64,000 nt of DNA from RPQJ01 sp044226195 (GTDB lineage: Bacteria > Pseudomonadota > Gammaproteobacteria > Steroidobacterales > Steroidobacteraceae). Location: the NCBI GenBank assembly GCA_044226195.1, contig JBGAHO010000019.1, positions 1 to 64,000 on the forward strand. The letters are read 5' to 3'. The translations under genes were made by a program, and so were the position numbers. Each line of letters starts with the position of its first letter. Within the stretch, counting starts at the first letter, position 1. Shown one piece after another: positions 1-7,544 of this stretch. Under the pieces are notes generated by a model. The model was not told where the DNA came from. It searched no databases and saw only the letters and a program-made list of their open reading frames with translations.

Positions 1-464
1 GCTTGATCCGAAGCGTTTTTGCTTCGCTGAATAGCACGGAACCCAACCGCACACACCGCCGCGAATCTGCTGCAAATCGCTCGGTATGCGTCTTGACGCT
101 GTCACAGGAATGTTTCTAGAACTTCTATTAGGCCGACAGGAATTAGGCCGACAGGAATTAGAACGGCGGGTCTTACACGTATCCGTATACGCCAGAGCCC
201 GGCCGGCCTTTGTCGGAGAGCCTCGTCGTGACCGCGTCATTCGGACTCCCAGATCCTTGGGGTCGATGGGTCCAACTAGACCACCGACGCCCACACCCGT
301 CAAACCGTGGAACCGCGCGGCGGGCAGGATCGGCGGACCGTCCCGCGCCTGCTGCACCGCAGAACCCTGGGTGACTTTGGTTACTGAACGGCCCGCGGCC
401 GGCCGGTAGGATTCCTCCCGAACCGGTCCAGAAGGACCGGACCGATCAACCAGAGGGGATCGCC
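1..464. other. intergenic stretch without a supported gene
   Basis: I see no credible gene here. The only ORF (86-409) has basic, proline-rich composition and no recognisable motif. What the stretch holds is a small hairpin at 9-26 (CGAAGC / GCTTCG with a T-rich loop), a perfect tandem 15-mer at 131-160, and a hairpin at 423-440 (CCGGTCC-agaa-GGACCGG) just ahead of the first gene. The promoter of that gene presumably lies in the last 100 bases. Confidence 0.6.
131..160. repeat. tandem repeat, 2 x 15 bp
   Basis: The unit GGCCGACAGGAATTA occurs twice back to back at 131-145 and 146-160. The preceding bases end in TATTA, which resembles the end of a third, degenerate copy. There is no coding context. 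Confidence 0.85.
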
Positions 465-659
465 ATGAATGCAAACGTGGGTGGAATCGACCGGATGCTG
501 CGCATCGTCGTCGGGATCGCGGTGCTGTCGCTGTTCTTCGTGCTCGAAGGCAACGCGCGCTATTGGGCGCTGATCGGCATCGTCCCGATCCTCACCGGCA
601 CGTTCCGGTTCTGCCCGGCCTACCTGCCGTTCGGCATCAACACCTGCTCGAAGGGCTGA
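465..659 (+). CDS. DUF2892 (YgaP-type) small membrane protein
   Basis: The product is 64 residues and matches the small inner-membrane DUF2892 family, also found as the C-terminal membrane part of YgaP rhodaneses. The N-terminal part resembles the family pattern NVGxxDRxxR (residues 4-13). Two hydrophobic segments follow at about 13-29 and 33-46, and the end has the family's F-R-F-C-P-x-Y-x-P-x-G-x-x-T-C pattern. A GAGGGG ribosome-binding site lies 6-8 bases before the ATG. It is a single-gene unit, convergent with trxC. The molecular function of this family is unknown; a role with sulfur or thiol chemistry is only suggested by the YgaP fusion and by the neighbouring thioredoxin. Confidence 0.8.
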   Translation: MNANVGGIDRMLRIVVGIAVLSLFFVLEGNARYWALIGIVPILTGTFRFCPAYLPFGINTCSKG

Positions 660-686
660 AGCCCGTCCGCTGGCCGCTCTCCCGCC

Positions 687-1130
687 TCAGCGGGAGAGGG
701 TCTCGGCCAGCCAGCGCTGCAGTCGGGTCGCATCCATCGCGCCCGACTGCCGCGCCACTTCCTTGCCGCCGCGGAACACCATCAGCGTCGGGATGCTGCG
801 GATCCCGTAGCGGGCCGCGGTCTCCTGCGCCTCGTCGGTGTTGAGCTTCGCGAACCGCGCCTGCGGTTCCATGCGCTTGGCTACTTCCTCGAAGGCAGGC
901 GCCATCATCCGGCACGGCCCGCACCACGGCGCCCAGAAATCCACCACGACCGGCAGGTCGCCGTCGGCGACGTGACGGCTGAAGCTGGCATCGTCCAGTT
1001 CGACCGGGTGCCCGTCGAACAGCGCCGTGTGGCACTGCGGGCACTTCGGACCGTCGCCCAGGCGCTCGGCCGGGACGCGCACGGTCCGGTGGCAGTGCTG
1101 GCAGACGACGTTCGCGGGGGCGGTGGCCAT
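687..1130 (-). CDS. trxC: thioredoxin 2 (zinc-binding)
   Basis: This is a 147-residue cytoplasmic thiol-disulfide reductase. Residues 10-13 and 30-33 are two CxxC pairs forming the N-terminal zinc ribbon that distinguishes TrxC from TrxA. Residues 69-73 are the catalytic WCGPC. The conserved cis-proline region (RSIPT) lies nearer the C terminus. E. coli TrxC has 139 residues, so the length fits. I chose the ATG at 1130 because it places the zinc ribbon right at the N terminus; a longer in-frame reading to 1280 adds only low-complexity sequence. It is divergent from cbpA across a 155-bp promoter region, which pairs two stress and folding functions. Confidence 0.92.
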   Translation of the reverse strand: MATAPANVVCQHCHRTVRVPAERLGDGPKCPQCHTALFDGHPVELDDASFSRHVADGDLPVVVDFWAPWCGPCRMMAPAFEEVAKRMEPQARFAKLNTDEAQETAARYGIRSIPTLMVFRGGKEVARQSGAMDATRLQRWLAETLSR

Positions 1131-1285
1131 GGGGGGTCTCGGGTGGGGGGCGGACTCCGTGAATGGGGCCGTCCGGACGGGACTCAAGCCCGGCCCGGCG
1201 CCCCCTTGAGCCCGGCCCGGACCGCCTCCACATTCCGGACATCGGCAAGGTCCGCGGCAAGTCGCCGCAAGGCCAGGCACACCCC

Positions 1286-2257
1286 ATGCGGTTCAAGGAC
1301 TATTACGAAGTCGTCGGCGTCCCTCGCAACGCGAGCCAGGACGAGATCAAGCGCGCCTACCGCAAGCTCGCCCGCAAGTTCCATCCCGACGTCAGCAAGG
1401 AGAAGAACGCCGAGGAGCGCTTCAAGGAGCTGCAGGAGGCCTACGAGGTCCTCAAGGATCCCGAGAAGCGCGCGGCCTACGACCAGCTCGGCGCCAACTG
1501 GAAGCAGGGCCAGGAGTTCCGTCCGCCGCCCGACTGGGGCAAGGGCTTCGAGTTCTCGCGCGGCCGCGGTCGCGCGCGCACTGGGCCGACCGGCGATTTC
1601 AGCGATTTCTTCTCGCAGCTCTTCGGCGAGGACAGCCCGTTTGGCGGCATGCGCGGCGGGACCATGCACTCCGGCCGCGGCTTCGCGTCCGCGGGGCAGG
1701 ATCACGTCGCGCGTGTCGAGATCGACCTCGAGGACGCCTACCGCGGTGCCTCGCGCACGATCGAACTGAGTTCGCCGCAGATGACCGCGGACGGCCACGT
1801 GATGGTCACGCCGCGCACCTTGCGCGTGAGCATTCCGGCGGGTGTGACCGAGGGCCAGCAGATCCGGCTCGCGGGACAGGGCAGCCCGGGCACGGGCGGT
1901 GGCCCGCCGGGCGACCTGTTCCTCGAGGTCAACCTGCGCAAGCACCCGCTCTTTTCGGTCGACGGCCGCGACGTGACGCTGACGTTGCCGGTCGCGCCGT
2001 GGGAGGCCGCGCTCGGCGAGACCGTCGCGGTGCCGACGCTCGGCGGCTCGGTCGACATGAAGCTGCCCGAAGGCGCGCGTGCGGGACAGAAGCTGCGGCT
2101 GCGCGGTCGAGGCCTGCCGGGCCAGCCGGCGGGCGATCAGTACGTCGTGCTGCAGATCGTGCTGCCGCCGCCAGGCCCCGAGGCGCGGGCGCTGTTCGAG
2201 CGCATGAAGCGGGAGTGCGCCTTCGATCCGCGCGCGGAGCTGAAGCGCGTCAGCTGA
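1286..2257 (+). CDS. cbpA: DnaJ-class co-chaperone CbpA
   Basis: This 323-residue J-domain protein would stimulate DnaK ATPase and deliver unfolded clients; CbpA also binds curved DNA in E. coli. The J domain spans about residues 5-70 with the HPD tripeptide at 33-35. A Gly/Phe/Arg-rich linker follows to about 130, then two beta-sandwich substrate-binding domains. There is no CxxCxGxG zinc-finger module, so it is a class II (CbpA/DnaJ2) rather than a DnaJ protein. The ATG at 1286 starts directly before the J domain, and an upstream in-frame extension to 1163 looks non-coding. No CbpM partner follows. The 3' end overlaps the convergent VIT gene by 8 bases. Confidence 0.9.
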   Translation: MRFKDYYEVVGVPRNASQDEIKRAYRKLARKFHPDVSKEKNAEERFKELQEAYEVLKDPEKRAAYDQLGANWKQGQEFRPPPDWGKGFEFSRGRGRARTGPTGDFSDFFSQLFGEDSPFGGMRGGTMHSGRGFASAGQDHVARVEIDLEDAYRGASRTIELSSPQMTADGHVMVTPRTLRVSIPAGVTEGQQIRLAGQGSPGTGGGPPGDLFLEVNLRKHPLFSVDGRDVTLTLPVAPWEAALGETVAVPTLGGSVDMKLPEGARAGQKLRLRGRGLPGQPAGDQYVVLQIVLPPPGPEARALFERMKRECAFDPRAELKRVS

Positions 2258-3278
2258 TCGCGGCGCCGAGCCAGTGGCCGATGAGCCACGTCGCGACGCC
2301 CGCGCCGCCGCCGATCAGCACCATGCGCAGGCCGCCGGCGAGCGCACTGCGTCCGGTGAAGAGGCTCAGCGCCGTGCCGACGGCGAACAGGGCGACGCCG
2401 GCCACGCAGGCCGCGGTGAGTACCGCGCGTTCGAGTGGCAGGCCCACCAGGAACGGCACCAGCGGGGCGAGCGCGCCGACCGAGAACGCCAGGAACGAGA
2501 AGATCGCGGCACCCCAGGGCGAGCCGAGGTCGTCCGGGTTGAGGCCGAGCTCTTCGCGGGCCAGCGCGTCGAGCGCGGTGTCCTCGTTCTTCACCAGCTC
2601 GCGCGCGACGCGCCGCGCCTCGTCGAGCTGCATGCCGCGCGCCTGGTAGATCAGCGCGAGTTCCTCGGCTTCCTCTTCCGGGTATTCGTGCAGCTCGTCG
2701 CGCTCGAGGCCGATCTGGTACTCGAACATCTCGCGCTGCGAGCGCATCGACACGTATTCGCCCGACGCCATCGAGAGCGCGCCTGCGAGCAGCCCCGCCA
2801 CGCCGCTCGTCAGCACGAAGTCGCTGCTGGCCGCGGCGCCCGCGACGCCCATGATCAGGCTGGTATTGGAGACGAGGCCGTCGTTGACGCCGAACACGGC
2901 CGCGCGCAGGTTGCCGCCGCCGTAGCCTTTGTGGCGCGCGCCGATCTCGGAGACCTGTGTCGGCATGAGGTGGCCGGCGAGCGAGCGCTGCGCGTCGTAC
3001 GCGGAAATGCCGCGCACCTTCATCGCCGCCAGCATGGGCTTGATCCGTCGCGGCCCGATCGCCCGGGCGAGCATCACCGTGATGCGCGCGCGCAGCGAAG
3101 GCGTGAAGGGTGGCGGAGGCTCGTCAGTCCCGGTGCGCCACTTGTCCGCCTGGAACTCGGCCGCCTGCGCGAGCGCGCCGAACAGCTCGACGATCTTCGG
3201 ATCGCTCTCGCAACGCGCGAGCTCGCGGTACAACCACGCGGATTGCCGCTCTTCGAACCAGCTTTCTTCTTTGCTCAT
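2250..3278 (-). CDS. VIT1/CCC1-family transporter with ferritin-like N-terminal segment
   Basis: The protein has 342 residues. Residues about 1-100 are a Glu-rich helical segment resembling the rubrerythrin/erythrin part of MbfA-type proteins. The remainder is the VIT1/CCC1 membrane domain, with the signature A-x-F-G-x-N-D-G-L-V-S-N around residue 125, M-A-S-G-E-Y-x-S-M-x-S-Q around 170, and a cytosolic Glu-rich loop (EYPEEEAEEL) between helices. Three or four hydrophobic segments follow. Family members export Fe2+ or Mn2+ from the cytoplasm. The N-terminal segment shows only part of the expected di-iron ligand set, so ferroxidase activity is uncertain. It stands alone, convergent with cbpA. 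Confidence 0.82.
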   Translation of the reverse strand: MSKEESWFEERQSAWLYRELARCESDPKIVELFGALAQAAEFQADKWRTGTDEPPPPFTPSLRARITVMLARAIGPRRIKPMLAAMKVRGISAYDAQRSLAGHLMPTQVSEIGARHKGYGGGNLRAAVFGVNDGLVSNTSLIMGVAGAAASSDFVLTSGVAGLLAGALSMASGEYVSMRSQREMFEYQIGLERDELHEYPEEEAEELALIYQARGMQLDEARRVARELVKNEDTALDALAREELGLNPDDLGSPWGAAIFSFLAFSVGALAPLVPFLVGLPLERAVLTAACVAGVALFAVGTALSLFTGRSALAGGLRMVLIGGGAGVATWLIGHWLGAAIS

Positions 3279-3296
3279 GGCCGGACGGCCAGAGTA

Positions 3297-3707
3297 TCAC
3301 GCGCGGGCGGACTCCCGTCCCTTGCGCAGCAGCTTCTGCACCTGGCGCAGCACCGCGACGTTGACGTACGGCTTCTCGATGAAGTCGCTGGCGCCCTCGC
3401 GCATCGCGGCCACCGCGGTGGGCACGTCGGACTCGTCCGCCAGCAGCACGACCGGCGTGTCGTTGCCGGCCTTGCGCAACCGGCGCAGGAACTCGAGGCC
3501 GGACATCCCGGGCAGCAGCAGGTCGACGATCAGGCAGGACAGGTGACGGCCGTTGGCCGCCAGCAGGTAGCTCTCGGCGCTGTCGAACGTCGAGACATCG
3601 ACGCCGACCCCGTGGAGCAGGCTCCGGAGACCCTCGCGAGCGACCGGGTCGGGGTCGATGACCCCGACCACCGGCGGCGATTCCTGAACTGGAGGGTTCT
3701 CGGACAT
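3297..3707 (-). CDS. single-domain response regulator (receiver only)
   Basis: The 136-residue product is a stand-alone CheY-like receiver. It has the acidic pair region (VIDPD, about 17-20), phospho-acceptor Asp62 in LIVDLLLPGMSG, a switch Ala/Ser position, and the conserved lysine in FIEKPY. No output domain follows. Its sequence most resembles receivers of the FixJ/TodT group, like the full-length regulator upstream. I chose the ATG at 3707; an in-frame reading to 3791 adds a basic, non-receiver tail. It lies 231 bp downstream of fixJ on the same strand, with hairpins between them, so it may be a separate transcript. A role as a phosphate sink or modulator of the FixL/FixJ pair is inference. 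Confidence 0.85.
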   Translation of the reverse strand: MSENPPVQESPPVVGVIDPDPVAREGLRSLLHGVGVDVSTFDSAESYLLAANGRHLSCLIVDLLLPGMSGLEFLRRLRKAGNDTPVVLLADESDVPTAVAAMREGASDFIEKPYVNVAVLRQVQKLLRKGRESARA

Positions 3708-3850
3708 GTAATGAATGGACGCGACCACAGGACCCGGCCAGCTCAAGTCGAGCCGCAGGGAGGATCGGATGCGGTGAACTGCGCTGCGCACTGTGGTCGC
3801 ATGGACCGCAGTGTTAATGGCTGGGGGCCGCCCCGAGAATCGGGGTTTAT

Positions 3851-3870
3851 ACGTAAATCGAAACTTACGT
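3851..3870. promoter_or_regulatory. inverted repeat ACGTAA-N8-TTACGT, candidate operator
   Basis: The perfect 6-8-6 inverted repeat lies in an AT-richer island between fixJ and the orphan receiver gene, about 145 bp upstream of that gene's start. Dyads of this spacing suit dimeric LuxR/FixJ-type regulators, so it may be the operator of the receiver gene. The assignment is inference. Confidence 0.4.
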
Positions 3871-3886
3871 CTTGAGTGTCAATTTA

Positions 3887-3909
3887 GAGTGACACTTCGA
3901 GTGTCACTC
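3887..3909 (-). terminator. perfect hairpin downstream of fixJ
   Basis: GAGTGACACT (3887-3896), loop TCG, and AGTGTCACTC (3900-3909) form a perfect 10-bp stem 30 bp after the fixJ stop. A second partial copy of GAGTGTCA lies just beyond, at 3874-3881. There is no strong T-tract in the fixJ direction, so it may be a weak terminator, an mRNA 3' stabiliser or a regulator dyad. Confidence 0.45.
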
Positions 3910-3938
3910 AGACGCAGCACTGCTGCGTTGCAGCAAGC

Positions 3939-4562
3939 TTACTCCTCGGGCCGTTCGACTTCCAGCACCATGCGGACGAGGTGCGCGAGGGAGTGCGCCT
4001 CCATCTTTTCCATGACGCGGGCGCGATGGATCTCGACGGTGCGCTGGCTGAGGTTGAGGTCGCCTGCGATGACCTTGTTGGCCTTGCCGGCCACCACGAG
4101 GTCGAGCACTTCGCGCTCGCGCGGCGTCAGCGATTCGAGGCGTTTGCGGATCATGTTGCGCTCGGCGAGCATGCGCCGGCTGCCCGCGTCCTTCTCGAGC
4201 GCCTGGTTGATGCGGTCGAGCAGGTCCTGGTCGCGGAACGGCTTCTGGATGAAGTCGACCGCGCCCGCCTGCATGGCCTCGACCGCCATCGGCACGTCGC
4301 CGTGTCCGGTGATGAAGATGATCGGCAGGATGGAGTGCCGCTCGTTCAGCTTGCCCTGCAGCTCGAGGCCGCTCATGCCGGGCATGCGGATGTCGAGCAC
4401 GAGGCAGCCCGGCCGGTCGTCACGCTCGGCGTCGAGGAATTCCTGGCCCGATTCGAACACTTCGACGGGCAGGCCAACCGACTTCAGGAGCATCCGCAGC
4501 GAATCGCGAACCGCGGCATCGTCGTCCACGACGAACACGGTGGGCTTCGTTTCCTTGATCAC
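3939..4562 (-). CDS. fixJ: FixJ-family two-component response regulator
   Basis: The 207-residue protein has a receiver domain (about 8-122) with acidic residues VVDDD at 11-15, phospho-acceptor Asp57 in LVLDIRMPGMSG and the lysine of FIQKPF. A LuxR/NarL-type helix-turn-helix follows at about 138-200 (LTPREREVL ... SQRTVEIHR). It lies 6 bp downstream of the fixL-like kinase and is the obvious cognate regulator. In rhizobia, FixJ activates fixK and nifA; in non-diazotrophs of this type, related pairs control cbb3 oxidase and stress genes. No fixK or nif genes occur in the window. Likely targets here are the cco operon and fixLJ itself (see the shared decamer). Confidence 0.85.
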   Translation of the reverse strand: MIKETKPTVFVVDDDAAVRDSLRMLLKSVGLPVEVFESGQEFLDAERDDRPGCLVLDIRMPGMSGLELQGKLNERHSILPIIFITGHGDVPMAVEAMQAGAVDFIQKPFRDQDLLDRINQALEKDAGSRRMLAERNMIRKRLESLTPREREVLDLVVAGKANKVIAGDLNLSQRTVEIHRARVMEKMEAHSLAHLVRMVLEVERPEE

Positions 4563-4568
4563 TCTTGT

Positions 4569-6134
4569 CTACTCCTCGTTGGCCGCCGGAGCGATCGGCA
4601 GCGTGAAATGGAAGCACGCGCCGGACCCCTCGTTGGGAGTGTGCCACAGCCTGCCGCCGTGGGCGCGCACGATGGACCGGCTGATGGCGAGTCCGAGACC
4701 CGTGCCGCCGGACTTGGTGGTGAAGAATGCGTTGAACAGGTGATCGGTCGCCTCGGGCGCGAGTCCCGTGCCGTGGTCGGCCACGGTGACCTCGACCTCG
4801 CCGTCCTCGTTGCGCCGCGAGGACAGCACGACTTCGCGCCGGTGCTCCGGCACGTCGGCCATGGCGTCGATCGCGTTGCGCACGAGGTTCAGCACGACCT
4901 GCTGCAGCTGGATCGGGTCGGCATAGACCGTCGGCAGGCTGCCCTCGGACTCGATGCGCAGCCAGACGTTGTTGAGCCGCGCGTCCGTCTCGGCAAGCGT
5001 GCGCAGGTCCTCGAGCAGGCGGTTGCAGTCGATCGGCTCGCGCGTCACCTCGCGGTTCTTCACGAAGTTGCGCAGGCGGCGGATCACCTCGCCGGCGCGC
5101 AGCGCCTGGGCATTGATCTGCTGCAGCGCCTGGATCACGTCGTCCGGGTCGTGGCCCGGCAAGCGAATCATGCGCTGGCAGGCCTGCGCATAGGTCGCGA
5201 TGGCCGACAGCGGCTGGTTGATCTCGTGCGCGAGGCCGGCGGCCATCTCGCCCATGGTCGAGAGGCGGGCGAAGTGCGTGAGGCGCTCCTGCAGCACGCG
5301 GGCCTCGTCCTCCGCATGGCGGCGCTCGGTCACGTCGTGCACGGTGCCGATGTGCTTGGTCGCCTTGCCGGTGATGTCGTAGACGGCCTGTGCGATGTGG
5401 TGCAGGTGGCGCGTGGACCCGTCGCGCAGGACCACGCGGTACTCGACGTCCATCGTGCCGTTGCCGTGATCGAGTTCGTCGAAGCCCTCGCGTACCTTCG
5501 CGACGTCCGCCGGGTGCACCCAGTGCTCGAGAAAATCGGCGATCGTGACGACCGAGCTGCCGACGTCGAGGCCGAGGATGCGGTAGAGCTGCGGCGAGAA
5601 GTAGTCGGGCTCGGAGCGGTCGAGGTGCGAGACGTAGTTGCCGAGGTTCGCGAGCTGCTGGGCGAGACGCAACTCGGCCTCGCTGCGCTTCAGCTGCTCC
5701 TCGGCGAGCTTGCGCGCGGTGATGTCGCGGATGAACCCGACGAAGCGCGGAGGCCCCGCGGCCTCGACGCGGCCCACGGCGAGGTCGCAGGGAAAACTGG
5801 TGCCGTCCTTGCGTCGCGCCCGCACTTCGCGCCCGATGCCGATGATGCGGGCCTCGCCGGTGCGGTTGTAGGAATCCACGTAGCGCTGGTGCGCCTCGTG
5901 ATAGGGCTGCGGCATCAGCAGGCTGACGTTCTGGCCGATCACCTCGTCCGCCCGGTAGCCGAAGATGCGTTCGGCGGCGAGATTGAACTCACCGATGCAG
6001 CCGACGTGGTCGATCACGATGATCGCGTCGACGGCCGCATCGAGCAGCGCGCGGAAATTGCTTTCCGCAGCCGCGGCCAGCGTCCCTGGTGCCGCCCCGC
6101 TTCCTGTTGCTGTAGTGGTGGACTCTTGCGTCAT
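4569..6134 (-). CDS. fixL: FixL-like PAS-PAS sensor histidine kinase, probable heme oxygen sensor
   Basis: The 521-residue protein has no membrane segment. PAS1 spans about 23-140, a second PAS/PAC about 150-270, HisKA carries His303 in the H-box LAHEINQPLSAI, and HATPase_c has the N-box around Asn420 and G-boxes at 453-458 and 477-482. The PAS1 FG region (RIIGIGREV) closely matches rhizobial FixL. Without gaps, His82 aligns with the heme ligand His200 of Bradyrhizobium FixL and Arg102 with the ligand-contact Arg220; the position of Arg206 is Ser88. This supports heme binding and oxygen-regulated autophosphorylation in the cytoplasm. The second PAS differs from classical one-PAS soluble kinases. 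It forms an operon with fixJ and diverges from hsp20. Confidence 0.85.
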   Translation of the reverse strand: MTQESTTTATGSGAAPGTLAAAAESNFRALLDAAVDAIIVIDHVGCIGEFNLAAERIFGYRADEVIGQNVSLLMPQPYHEAHQRYVDSYNRTGEARIIGIGREVRARRKDGTSFPCDLAVGRVEAAGPPRFVGFIRDITARKLAEEQLKRSEAELRLAQQLANLGNYVSHLDRSEPDYFSPQLYRILGLDVGSSVVTIADFLEHWVHPADVAKVREGFDELDHGNGTMDVEYRVVLRDGSTRHLHHIAQAVYDITGKATKHIGTVHDVTERRHAEDEARVLQERLTHFARLSTMGEMAAGLAHEINQPLSAIATYAQACQRMIRLPGHDPDDVIQALQQINAQALRAGEVIRRLRNFVKNREVTREPIDCNRLLEDLRTLAETDARLNNVWLRIESEGSLPTVYADPIQLQQVVLNLVRNAIDAMADVPEHRREVVLSSRRNEDGEVEVTVADHGTGLAPEATDHLFNAFFTTKSGGTGLGLAISRSIVRAHGGRLWHTPNEGSGACFHFTLPIAPAANEE

Positions 6135-6186
6135 CGTCTGGCGCGCTGGAACGGAATGCGAATCGTAAGGGATGGCACGCGGCGCG

Positions 6187-6199
6187 ACTAGGTATTAGT
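6187..6199. promoter_or_regulatory. ACTAGGTATTAGT dyad, candidate FixJ-type operator
   Basis: ACTA-ggtat-TAGT is a short dyad 53 bp upstream of fixL and about 120 bp upstream of the divergent hsp20. Its first ten bases recur exactly at 15361-15370, between ccoN and uspE. Shared placement before fixLJ and the cbb3 operon suggests a common regulator, most simply FixJ. This is inferred from two occurrences only. Confidence 0.4.
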
Positions 6200-6317
6200 G
6201 GAGAAGTCCTTGTGCATGGTTGCGAATCCGGCCCGCCGTGGCCCGGGCGCACAATGATTTTGGCCCCCCGGCGACAGCGGGGGGTGGTACCACGTGGGGC
6301 AATCCGAGGAGGGCGCC

Positions 6318-6755
6318 ATGAGACTCACACGCTGGGAACCGTTCCGCGAGATGGACGAGATGTTGAAGGGCTTCGCGCCGATGTTCGGCCGCCTGCCCGC
6401 GACCCGTCCGGCGGAAGCCATGTATGACTTCCTGCCGCCGGCGGACATCGTCGAGCACGAGAAGGAATACCTCGTGAAGATCGACCTGCCCGACGTCAAG
6501 AAGGAGGACGTGAAGGTCCTCTGCGACGAAGGCGTGCTGACCGTGCGCGGCGAGCGCCGCATCGAAAAGGAGGAGAAGGGGGAGAAAGTGCACCGCACCG
6601 AGCGCTTCTACGGCAGCTTCGAGCGCAGCTTCATGCTGCCGGAAGACGTCGATCCGAAGCTGATCCGCGCCGAATCGAAGGACGGTGTGCTGACCCTGAC
6701 GCTGCCGAAGGGCGCGACGCCGAAGGCCAAGCCCGTCGCGATCACCGTGCAGTAG
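6318..6755 (+). CDS. small heat-shock protein, Hsp20/alpha-crystallin family
   Basis: The 145-residue ATP-independent holdase carries the alpha-crystallin domain at about 40-135. It includes the A-D-I-V-E/Y-L-V-K-I-D-L-P start, the V-L-T-V-R-G-E-R strand and the terminal G-V-L-T-L-T-L-P-K motif. The C-terminal IxI/V anchor (ITV) is present for oligomer assembly. The ATG at 6318 has a GAGGAGGG ribosome-binding site 6 bases upstream. The gene is monocistronic, closed by a strong terminator, and divergent from fixL. Proteobacterial low-oxygen regulons often include such an Hsp20, so co-control through the intergenic dyad is plausible but inferred. No ROSE-type heat element was obvious. Confidence 0.93.
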   Translation: MRLTRWEPFREMDEMLKGFAPMFGRLPATRPAEAMYDFLPPADIVEHEKEYLVKIDLPDVKKEDVKVLCDEGVLTVRGERRIEKEEKGEKVHRTERFYGSFERSFMLPEDVDPKLIRAESKDGVLTLTLPKGATPKAKPVAITVQ

Positions 6756-6784
6756 GGGAGGCGGCGCCGTTCGGGCGCACGCAG

Positions 6785-6814
6785 GGCCGGGGCAGCGGTG
6801 CCCCGGCCTTTTTT
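6785..6814 (+). terminator. rho-independent terminator of hsp20
   Basis: GGCCGGGGCA (6785-6794), loop GCGG, and TGCCCCGGCC (6799-6808) make a perfect 10-bp GC-rich stem followed by six T residues. It lies 30 bp after the hsp20 stop and a few bases before the convergent TauE-like gene ends. Confidence 0.93.
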
Positions 6815-6815
6815 C

Positions 6816-7544
6816 TTACATGGCCATGTGGTGGTGGTGGCCGCCGCCGCCCGCCACCTGCATGTAGATGGCGTCGCCGGCGGTCCACAGGCCGAAGCCG
6901 AGCAGCAGCACGCCGGCCACGTTGCGCAGCGTGGCGCGCCGGCCGAGCGTGGTCGCGATGCGCTCGAAGGCGACCGTGGCCGTGACCATGGAAGGCAGCG
7001 TCCCGGCGCCGAACGCGGCCATCAGGGCCGCCCCCGAGGCTGCGCCGCCGGTCATGCCCGCCATCATCAGCATCGAATAGGTCATGCCGCAGGGCAGCCA
7101 GCCCCAGGCGAGGCCGAGGCCGATGGCCCCGCCGATGCCGCCGGCGCGGCCCTGTCGCCCGGCCCAGGGCATCACGCGGCGCCACAGCCCGGCGCCCGCG
7201 GCCTCGAGCGGATCGAGCAGCCGCCAGCCGAACAGCAACCGGCCGGCCACGGCGATCATGATCAGCCCGGCGAGCACGCGGAACACGATGCTGAGCAACC
7301 CGATGTTAAGCGAGTGCAGCACGAGGTGGCCGAGCACGCCGACGAGGGCGCCGGCCAGCGCATAGCTGCCGACCCGCGCCACGTTGTAGGCGAGGCCCAT
7401 CGCCAGTTTCGAGCCCGAGCCCGCCTGTTGCGTGCGCATGGCGAGTGCACCCGCCACGCCGCCGCACATCGACGCGCAGTGTCCGCTCGCGGCAAGTCCC
7501 GCGAGGAACGCGGACCAGAGTCCGAGGTCACCCATGTCGCCCAT
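6816..7544 (-). CDS. TauE/SafE- or DsbD-like integral membrane protein of the cbb3 cluster
   Basis: The 242-residue protein has six or seven hydrophobic segments and belongs to the sulfite exporter TauE/SafE, DsbD_2-like group that commonly ends cbb3 maturation clusters. Notable features are H-C-A-S-M-C-G-G in the first membrane segment (about 21-28), L-P-C-G-M-T-Y-S-M mid-protein, and a His- and Met-rich C terminus (HHHHMAM), all potential copper-binding elements. Its ATG overlaps the ccoS stop by one base, so it is translationally coupled as the last gene of the cco operon. A role in copper handling or thiol transfer for oxidase assembly is inferred from context; no substrate is known from sequence. 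Confidence 0.78.
   Translation of the reverse strand: MGDMGDLGLWSAFLAGLAASGHCASMCGGVAGALAMRTQQAGSGSKLAMGLAYNVARVGSYALAGALVGVLGHLVLHSLNIGLLSIVFRVLAGLIMIAVAGRLLFGWRLLDPLEAAGAGLWRRVMPWAGRQGRAGGIGGAIGLGLAWGWLPCGMTYSMLMMAGMTGGAASGAALMAAFGAGTLPSMVTATVAFERIATTLGRRATLRNVAGVLLLGFGLWTAGDAIYMQVAGGGGHHHHMAM

Noticed and set aside
86..409. 107-codon ORF at the left end
   Set aside because: Arg/Pro-rich random-looking composition, no ribosome-binding site, no recognisable motif, and it contains the tandem 15-mer.
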